Source: Burkholderiales bacterium (GTDB lineage: Bacteria; Pseudomonadota; Gammaproteobacteria; Burkholderiales; Burkholderiaceae). From it: 10,942 nucleotides of DNA. Each line of letters starts with the position of its first letter. Position 1 is the first letter of the stretch. Shown one piece after another: positions 6,313 through 10,942 of this stretch. A program made the position numbers and the translations under genes. The DNA lies in NCBI GenBank assembly GCA_903643055.1, contig CAHJWV010000402.1, forward strand, positions 1 through 10,942, given 5' to 3'. The notes under the pieces were generated by a model, which was not told the DNA's origin, ran no database searches, and saw nothing but the letters and a program-made list of their open reading frames with translations.

Positions 6313-7209
6313 ATGAACTTCAAGCACCTCCACTATTTTTGGGCCACCGCGAAGGCAGGGGGCATCATGCGCGCCGGCGAGCAGTTGCACATCACGCCGC
6401 AGACGCTGTCGGGCCAGATCAAGCTGCTGGAAGAGCGTTTGGGCTGCAGCCTGTTCCGCAAGAACGGGCGCCGCCTGGAGCTGACCGACGAAGGCCGGGT
6501 GGCGCTCGGTTATGCCGATCAGATCTTTGCGCTCAGTGCTGAAATGGAAGCTGCGATTGGCCATACCCGCGAAGGCGAGCGTGTGTTGGACTTCCGCGTC
6601 GGTATCGCCGATTCGGTGCCGAAATCCATCGCTTACCGATTGCTGGAGCCGGCGATGGAGATTGCCCAGACGGTGCGCCTGATCTGCCATGAAGGCAAGT
6701 TCCAGGATTTGCTGGCCCAGCTGGCGGTGCAGCGGCTTGATCTGGTGATTGCCGATGAAGCGATGAGCAAGCAGTTGAGCGTCAAGGCGTTCAACCATGC
6801 GCTGGGCACCACGGCGATGAGTTTTTTTGCTGCGCCTGCGTTGAAGCGAAGCCTGAAGGGCAGCTTTCCCGACAATTTGCGCGGTGCGCCGATGCTGATT
6901 CAGGGGGCGTCGTCGGCGATGCGGCAGCGCCTGGAGATGTGGCTGACCAAACACCAGATCCAGGTGCGCGCCATTGGCGAATTCGACGATGCGGCCTTGC
7001 TGAAGGCCTTCGGGCGCGAAGGGCGGGGCGTCTTCATGTCGCCGACCGTGCTGGAGGACGAAACCTGTGAGCAATACGGCGTCAAGGTGTTGGGGCGCAG
7101 CACCGAGCTGGTCGAAGAGTTCTATGCGGTATCGGTCGAGCGGCGCATTACCCATCCCTGCGTCGCGGTGATCACCCATGCGGCGCGAGATCGATTGTTC
7201 ACTGCATGA
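6313..7209 (+). CDS. nhaR: NhaR-type LysR family transcriptional regulator
   Basis: A 298-residue LysR-type regulator. The N-terminal winged HTH (MNFKHLHYFWATAKAGG, then RAGEQLHITPQTLSGQIKLL, about residues 1-60) is characteristic of NhaR, with ITPQTLSGQ in the recognition helix. The C-terminal effector domain follows (FRVGIADSVPKSIAYRLLEP, about 95-114). In E. coli, NhaR activates the Na+/H+ antiporter gene nhaA and also osmC and pgaABCD in response to Na+ and alkaline pH. No nhaA is seen here; instead the gene diverges from a TerC family gene. The ATG at 6313 matches the family N-terminus and has a weak GGAAA site upstream; the 10 extra in-frame codons from 6283 are not family-like. The shared module upstream (6234-6279) is a candidate autoregulatory and target site. 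The inducer is unknown. Confidence 0.88.
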   Translation: MNFKHLHYFWATAKAGGIMRAGEQLHITPQTLSGQIKLLEERLGCSLFRKNGRRLELTDEGRVALGYADQIFALSAEMEAAIGHTREGERVLDFRVGIADSVPKSIAYRLLEPAMEIAQTVRLICHEGKFQDLLAQLAVQRLDLVIADEAMSKQLSVKAFNHALGTTAMSFFAAPALKRSLKGSFPDNLRGAPMLIQGASSAMRQRLEMWLTKHQIQVRAIGEFDDAALLKAFGREGRGVFMSPTVLEDETCEQYGVKVLGRSTELVEEFYAVSVERRITHPCVAVITHAARDRLFTA

Positions 7210-7314
7210 CGGGATGCACCACGATCGCTGTGCGCATCAATGAGCGCGTTGACCGGTATATCGACTGGGCCGTCAACGGTACCGCCTTGACCACAGCATG
7301 CGGTGACGACCCGG

Positions 7315-7551
7315 TCAGCCTCGCTCGGCGACGAATGGATGTTCGACTTCGTACTGGCCTGCCGTTTCTTTGACGATGCGCACGACGATCGGCAACATGT
7401 CGTCCGGCCCGACCCAGGTCGACCCGCCCCGCGCGGCGCCTTGCGTATCGGCCGGAATGGCGACCACCCGTGTACCGGAGCGGAAGCTCGGGTCGGATTC
7501 GAGGCGACGGTTCAATTCATTGACGTATTCGGTATTGGTCAAGCGTGTCAT
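7315..7551 (-). CDS. small hypothetical protein, 78 residues
   Basis: I do not recognise this family. The ORF reads MTRLTNTEYVNELNRRLESD, then a basic/Gly-rich middle (PSFRSGTRVVAIPADTQG) and a hydrophobic end including MLPIVVRIVKETAG. There is no signal peptide or membrane segment, so it is probably cytoplasmic. The ATG at 7551 is chosen because an AGGA site sits about 8 nt upstream (GAAAGGAAGCACCATG). The same frame stays open for 44 codons further upstream, but those residues look non-coding. It is the last of three small minus-strand genes. It lies 128 bp after the 164-residue gene with no obvious terminator between them, so the two may be co-transcribed. It converges with nhaR (105 bp gap). 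Confidence 0.65.
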   Translation of the reverse strand: MTRLTNTEYVNELNRRLESDPSFRSGTRVVAIPADTQGAARGGSTWVGPDDMLPIVVRIVKETAGQYEVEHPFVAERG

Positions 7552-7679
7552 GGTGCTTCCTTTCGGTGTCGCCTTGTCGAGGGCGCGGCTTTTTTGGTTG
7601 TTCTCGGTTGCATGTCGGGATGTGCTTTGGGTGGGCGGCATCGGTGCCACGCGGCCCGCGCAATCAAACCCGATCTGCC

Positions 7680-8174
7680 TCAACGCACGCTGCGTTCCTT
7701 TTCATGCCCGCTCGTGGTCTGCGCGTCCAGTCCGCGGTCGGGTGACTCGAACACTTGTTCAGCTCCTTCGACCTGCGTCGGCTCGTCGATCAACTCTTCG
7801 ATCACGAAGCGGCCATAGTGCTGGGCTCGTTCGGCGTGGTGCTCTCGGGCGATGTCTGCCACCTGCCGCGCCAGGGCGTTCTTCGGCGCATTGACGATCA
7901 AAAAGCTGTAGCCTCGTTCAGCCAGAGCGCCGTGAGCGCGGGCGAGGTTGACTTCCTGCCCCAGGTTGGCGATCGGGCTGGCTTGCGCCAGATCGATTTC
8001 GACGCGTGCCTTGATTTCTTCCGGCGTGCACACCGTGATGTCTTCTGGCTGCAGACCCAGGCCGGCGATTTCAGCTGCCGCGGCATCGGCGTCAGATGCC
8101 GACGGAAAGGAGATAACCACATGGCCGACCGGCGAAAAGACGCCGAGGGTCCGGGGCGGATCATTGGGGTTCAT
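7680..8174 (-). CDS. conserved hypothetical protein, 164 residues, possibly stress-related
   Basis: I cannot name the family, though the pattern resembles unnamed soluble proteins common in Burkholderiales. It opens with MNPNDPPRTLGVFSPVGHVV, followed by an alternating beta-alpha pattern: FPSASDADAAAAEIAGLGL, then PEDITVCTPEEIKARVEIDL. The centre has ASPIANLGQEVNLARAHGAL, then GYSFLIVNAP and a helix ending AERAQHYGRFVIEELIDEP. The tail (about 135-164) is polar and charged (SPDRGLDAQTTSGHEKERSVR-like). No membrane segment or cofactor motif is visible. The predicted shape is a small ferredoxin-like or ACT-like domain, which is inference. The ATG at 8174 has a GGAG site 9 nt upstream; an in-frame extension to 8540 is Arg-rich and implausible. 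It follows the 46-residue gene and a likely terminator. Confidence 0.75.
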   Translation of the reverse strand: MNPNDPPRTLGVFSPVGHVVISFPSASDADAAAAEIAGLGLQPEDITVCTPEEIKARVEIDLAQASPIANLGQEVNLARAHGALAERGYSFLIVNAPKNALARQVADIAREHHAERAQHYGRFVIEELIDEPTQVEGAEQVFESPDRGLDAQTTSGHEKERSVR

Positions 8175-8225
8175 GGCGTGCTCCGTCGGGTAGGTGGGTC
8201 GGGTAGGGTGGAAATGAAAGATCGC

Positions 8226-8256
8226 AAAAAGAGGGCTTGGCCTGTCGGTGGCCCTC
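8226..8256 (-). terminator. likely rho-independent terminator after the 46-residue gene
   Basis: On the minus strand, GAGGGC (8256-8251) pairs with GCCCTC (8236-8231) and is followed directly by TTTTT (8230-8226). The 14-nt loop contains GGCC, which offers an alternative inner pairing. It lies 13 bp past the stop of the 46-residue gene and 52 bp before the next start, so it could separate or attenuate expression of the two genes. Confidence 0.55.
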
Positions 8257-8268
8257 AGGCTCTGACCG

Positions 8269-8409
8269 TCAAGCACTGGCCGGGCCGTTGTGCTCTTTGG
8301 CGGGCTCGCCCGGCGGCGCCGGCAGCACCGGGCCTTGATCGGGTTCGACCGGCAGCGAGTCGGGCTGTTCCTTGTCTTCTTGATGGGGCATGCCCGGCAG
8401 CGTGACCAT
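8269..8409 (-). CDS. small Pro/acidic-rich protein, 46 residues
   Basis: A short ORF beginning MVTLPGMPHQEDKEQPDSLP, continuing through VEPDQGPVLPAPPGEPAKEH and ending in NGPASA. An almost ideal ribosome binding site precedes the ATG (AAGGAGAGCGACATG). The stop is followed by a hairpin and T tract, so the unit looks complete. Codons are GC-rich at the third position as in the neighbours. The composition (many Pro, Glu, Asp, no hydrophobic core) suggests a disordered peptide without a membrane segment. The family is unknown to me. It is first of three small minus-strand genes. Confidence 0.6.
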   Translation of the reverse strand: MVTLPGMPHQEDKEQPDSLPVEPDQGPVLPAPPGEPAKEHNGPASA

Positions 8410-8574
8410 GTCGCTCTCCTTGATGATTCGCTTTGCTGGATGACGCATGGTCTGGCAGGCGCGCGGCGATGTCTCCCGGACCGCAGCGCAAGTTGGTGTC
8501 GGCCGAGACCTACAGCGCCTGGCGGTTCGGTGCGGCTCATTGCCTTTCAGCGCATGACCACGACCGCAGCAAGC

Positions 8575-8604
8575 TGATGTGACGTGATGCGATGTGATGC
8601 GACG
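8575..8604. repeat. three tandem decamers, TGATGYGAYG
   Basis: TGATGTGACG, TGATGCGATG and TGATGCGACG follow each other without a gap between the divergent 46-residue gene and the metallophosphoesterase gene. The rest of the 8410-8705 gap shows no gene or clear promoter to me. The repeat may be a binding site or simple sequence drift. Confidence 0.6.
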
Positions 8605-8705
8605 GAAATCGCGTATGCAAAGAAAAGAAAACGTGGCCCGCCTGGCGTTGAATGCGCTGCACGCGCCCGCACTTAAAGCTTCTGACCACCGTCATCGGAC
8701 CCTGT

Positions 8706-9857
8706 ATGGCCTTTCTGCCCCTCGTCGTTTTTTCTGCGTTGCTGAACGGTTATCTGGGCTGGCGCTTGATTCCGGATTTGCCGGGCGACCCCATCTACGC
8801 CTGGCTCGTCGGCGGCTTGCTGGCGTTTTCGGCCGGGCTGATGCCGATGGGCCTGCTGTCGAGCCGCGTGAAACGTCAGCCCCTGTCGGATGTGTTGGCC
8901 TGGGCCGGCTTGCTGGCCATGGGTTTGTTTTCATCGCTGTTCGTGTTGACGCTGGCGCGCGATGCCCTGCTGATCGGGGCTTCGCTGCTGCGATGGGTGC
9001 AGCCAAGCCACGGCGGCGACGGTGCGAGCCTGGCCGCATGGAGCGCGGCGGCGGTGCTGGCCTTGGGCGGCGTCGTCACGATCTGGGGTTTCTTCAACGC
9101 GCGGCGGCGGGCGGCGATCGTGCCGGTCGATGTGCCGATTCGCGGCCTGCCGGAAGGTTTGAACGGATTCACGATCGCGCAAATCAGCGACATCCACGTC
9201 GGCCCGACCATCAAGCACGACTATCTGCAGGCCATCGTCACCGCCGTCAACGGCCTGCGTGCCGACATGGTGGCCGTGACCGGTGATCTGGTCGATGGCA
9301 GCGTGCAGGACTTGTCGGCGCATGTGGCGCCGCTGGCCAGGCTGTCGTCGCGCCACGGCACCTTCTTCGTCACCGGCAACCACGAGTACTACTCGGGTGC
9401 CCATGCCTGGGTCCATGAGCTGGAGCGGCTGGGGCTGCGGGTGTTGATGAACGAACACGAAGTGCTGCGGCATGGCACGGCGTCGCTGGTGATTGCCGGC
9501 GTGGCCGACTACAGCGCCCATCATTTCGACCCTGCACATCGCAGCGATCCGCAGGCAGCGATCGCTGGCGCACCCGACCATGCGCCGGTGCGCGTGTTGC
9601 TCGCGCACCAGCCGCGCAGCGCGGAGGCGGCCGAGAAGGCGGGCTTCCAGCTGCAGCTGTCCGGCCACACCCATGGCGGGCAGTTTTTCCCGTGGAACTT
9701 GTTCGTGCCCTTGCAGCAGCCGTTCACTGCCGGGCTGCATCGCCTGAAGAATCTGTGGGTCTATACCAGCCGTGGCACGGGTTATTGGGGCCCGCCGAAG
9801 CGTTTCGGTGCGCCCTCGGAAATCACGCACCTGCGCCTGGTGGCGGCGCCGGCCTGA
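8706..9857 (+). CDS. membrane-anchored metallophosphoesterase (YkuE/YaeI-like)
   Basis: A 383-residue protein. Four hydrophobic segments (about 1-22, 30-52, 60-90, 109-132) anchor a calcineurin-like phosphoesterase domain. The metal-binding motifs appear in the usual order: SDIHVG (Asp162, His164), GDLVDG (Asp194), GNHEYY (Asn225, His226), AHQP (His301) and SGHTHGG (His321, His323). Such enzymes bind two metal ions and hydrolyse phosphoesters; relatives act on UDP-diacylglucosamine or phospholipids, but the substrate here is unknown. The complete motif set suggests an active enzyme. The ATG at 8706 starts directly at the first membrane segment. An in-frame ATG at 8652 would add 18 residues (MRCTRPHLKLLTTVIGPC), and neither has a strong ribosome binding site. 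It is probably a single-gene unit: 92 bp separate it from the cytochrome gene and the upstream genes are divergent. Confidence 0.88.
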   Translation: MAFLPLVVFSALLNGYLGWRLIPDLPGDPIYAWLVGGLLAFSAGLMPMGLLSSRVKRQPLSDVLAWAGLLAMGLFSSLFVLTLARDALLIGASLLRWVQPSHGGDGASLAAWSAAAVLALGGVVTIWGFFNARRRAAIVPVDVPIRGLPEGLNGFTIAQISDIHVGPTIKHDYLQAIVTAVNGLRADMVAVTGDLVDGSVQDLSAHVAPLARLSSRHGTFFVTGNHEYYSGAHAWVHELERLGLRVLMNEHEVLRHGTASLVIAGVADYSAHHFDPAHRSDPQAAIAGAPDHAPVRVLLAHQPRSAEAAEKAGFQLQLSGHTHGGQFFPWNLFVPLQQPFTAGLHRLKNLWVYTSRGTGYWGPPKRFGAPSEITHLRLVAAPA

Positions 9858-9949
9858 GCGGGTATTGCTAACGCGCAGGGCCAGCGGTGCAAGTAAGGTG
9901 GCCGAGCAACGGGCCCGAGCAATGTGCTGGGGCAAGATAAGCTCAGCCC

Positions 9950-10795
9950 ATGAACCCTTGCTTTTCACCGACCCGGTTGCGCGCGCGCATGCCTGTCAGA
10001 TGGCCTTTCAATTTGCCGTTCGGGTCGCGCCAAACCGCCCAGCCCCACGCGGTTTCAAGGCTAACGACATCATGGCGCGCCACCTCCTGCCGGCTCGGCC
10101 TGGCGCTGCTGTGGATCACCGGGGCCGTGCAGGCTGCGCCCGCCTTTGAAGACAGCCTGGCCCAGCGCACGCAAGCCTGCGTGGGCTGCCACGGCCGCGA
10201 AGGGCGGGCGGCACCGGAAGGCTATTACCCGCGCATTGCCGGCAAGCCGGCCGGCTATCTCTACAACCAGCTGTTGAATTTTCGCGATGGCCGACGCCAC
10301 TACGAATTGATGACACAGTTGCTGGACACGCTGACCGACGATTACCTGCGCGAGATCGCGCAGCACTTTGCCTCGCTGGCCTTGCCTTATCCGCCGCCGC
10401 AGGCGCCCACCGCCGATGCTGCGACCTTGGAGCAAGGGCGGGCGCTGGTGATGCAGGGCGACGCGACGCGACGCATTCCGGCTTGCGTGCAGTGCCATGG
10501 CAAGGCCTTGACCGGCGTCGCCCCGGCGATCCCGGGGCTGCTGGGCTTGCCGCGCGATTACGTCAACGGCCAGATCGGCGCCTGGCAGCGCGATCGCCGC
10601 CGTGCGCAGTCGCCCGATTGCATGGCCGATGTGGCCAAGGCGCTGACGCCCGCCGACGTCAATGCGCTGTCGCAGTGGCTGGCTGCGCAGCCGGTGCCCG
10701 AGCATGGCAAGCCGGCCGACTCCCGTGCGGAGCCCTTGCCAGTGCGCTGCGGTGCAAGCGGGCCTTCGGCGCCGCTCGACGGGGGCGCGCGATGA
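9950..10795 (+). CDS. secreted di-haem cytochrome c (c4-like)
   Basis: Two class-I cytochrome c domains in tandem. CVGCH (Cys77, Cys80, His81) and CVQCH (Cys179, Cys182, His183) bind two c-type haems. Met121 (HYELM) and Met225 (CMADVAKALTPADV) are candidate axial ligands. A signal sequence ends at about residue 63 (LGLALLWITGAVQA, then APAFED), so the mature protein would be periplasmic and pass electrons. The ORF is 281 residues. The first 45 or so form an unusually long, basic pre-sequence without a good ribosome binding site, so the true start may be later (ATG 9989 or a non-ATG start). It overlaps the next gene by ATGA (10792-10795), a sign of translational coupling. Its dehydrogenase or oxidase partner lies outside the window. 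Confidence 0.85.
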   Translation: MNPCFSPTRLRARMPVRWPFNLPFGSRQTAQPHAVSRLTTSWRATSCRLGLALLWITGAVQAAPAFEDSLAQRTQACVGCHGREGRAAPEGYYPRIAGKPAGYLYNQLLNFRDGRRHYELMTQLLDTLTDDYLREIAQHFASLALPYPPPQAPTADAATLEQGRALVMQGDATRRIPACVQCHGKALTGVAPAIPGLLGLPRDYVNGQIGAWQRDRRRAQSPDCMADVAKALTPADVNALSQWLAAQPVPEHGKPADSRAEPLPVRCGASGPSAPLDGGAR

Positions 10796-10942
10796 AGCGC
10801 AAGCTGCAGTTGCTGGCCTGGGCGCTGACCGGCGTCGCACTGATCGGCGTGATCGTCGCGGCTTTGAATTTCCGCGACGAAGAAGACACCGCCATCCAGA
10901 ACGCTGCACTGCCGGCCCCCTTTGTGCCGATGCCCGGGCAGG
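10792..10942 (+). CDS. partial membrane-anchored protein, probably a cytochrome c
   Basis: The first 50 codons of a gene cut by the window edge. It begins MKRKLQLLAWALTGVALIGV, a basic start and one hydrophobic helix (about 6-25), which is either an uncleaved anchor or a signal peptide. A polar stretch (NFRDEED) and a Pro-rich part (LPAPFVPMPGQ) follow. This N-terminal layout is common in c-type cytochromes encoded next to di-haem c4-like cytochromes, where a CXXCH would follow soon after. No haem motif is inside the window, so the assignment rests on context. The start overlaps the upstream stop by ATGA. Confidence 0.6.
   Translation, partial: MKRKLQLLAWALTGVALIGVIVAALNFRDEEDTAIQNAALPAPFVPMPGQ

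Noticed and set aside
5490..6542. 350-codon + strand ORF across the TerC gene and the nhaR start
   Set aside because: It is His/Gln/Asp-rich antisense to the TerC protein, then out of frame with NhaR; both overlapped genes have strong family signatures.
7206..7373. A 55-codon + strand ORF starting in an ATGA overlap with the nhaR stop
   Set aside because: It runs into the antisense of the 78-residue gene, has no separate ribosome binding site beyond the overlap, and resembles no family.
8931..9968. 345-codon minus-strand ORF opposite the metallophosphoesterase
   Set aside because: The + strand frame has all metallophosphoesterase metal motifs; the antisense product has none.

Overview
The window is high-GC DNA with dense, GC-rich-codon genes and short intergenic gaps. 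The proteins look most like those of Burkholderiales (Betaproteobacteria), perhaps the Leptothrix/Rubrivivax side of that order. This placement comes from remembered family resemblance, not from a search.

Left block (1-3658, + strand): two genes joined by an ATGA overlap. One is a PvdF-like N5-hydroxyornithine formyltransferase. The other is a PvdQ-like periplasmic Ntn-hydrolase acylase. Catalytic residues of both fall on, or close to, the numbering of the Pseudomonas aeruginosa proteins. Together they look like the tailoring and maturation end of a hydroxamate siderophore locus whose NRPS and transport genes would lie to the left. A decayed IS5-family element (3760-4382) closes the block. 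It keeps perfect 18-bp terminal inverted repeats but has a frameshift and an internal deletion that removes part of the DDE active site.

Middle block (4452-7209): a YccA-type Bax-inhibitor-1 membrane protein and a TerC/YgdQ-type membrane protein, both on the minus strand, then a divergent NhaR-type LysR regulator. The most notable signal of the window is here. A 14-bp sequence, TCGCGTAAATTCGA, followed after exactly 16 bp by CTTCGA, occurs about 105-150 bp upstream of both yccA and the TerC gene. The second copy also lies just upstream of nhaR. Between this module and each start codon lies DNA able to form RNA hairpins: two stem-loops before the TerC gene, and three segments that can pair in two mutually exclusive ways before yccA. 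This suggests a small NhaR-centred regulon of two membrane-homeostasis genes, possibly with leader-RNA control.

Right-middle block (7315-8409, minus strand): three small unnamed genes of 46, 164 and 78 codons in transcription order, each with a clear ribosome binding site. The first is a Pro/acidic-rich 46-residue ORF followed by a likely terminator. Three tandem decamers (8575-8604) lie between this group and the next gene.

Right block (8706-10942, + strand): a membrane-anchored metallophosphoesterase with a complete metal-binding motif set, a secreted di-haem cytochrome c (two CXXCH), and the first 50 codons of a membrane-anchored protein overlapping it by ATGA, probably another c-type cytochrome. 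No tRNA, rRNA, CRISPR array or integrase was seen.
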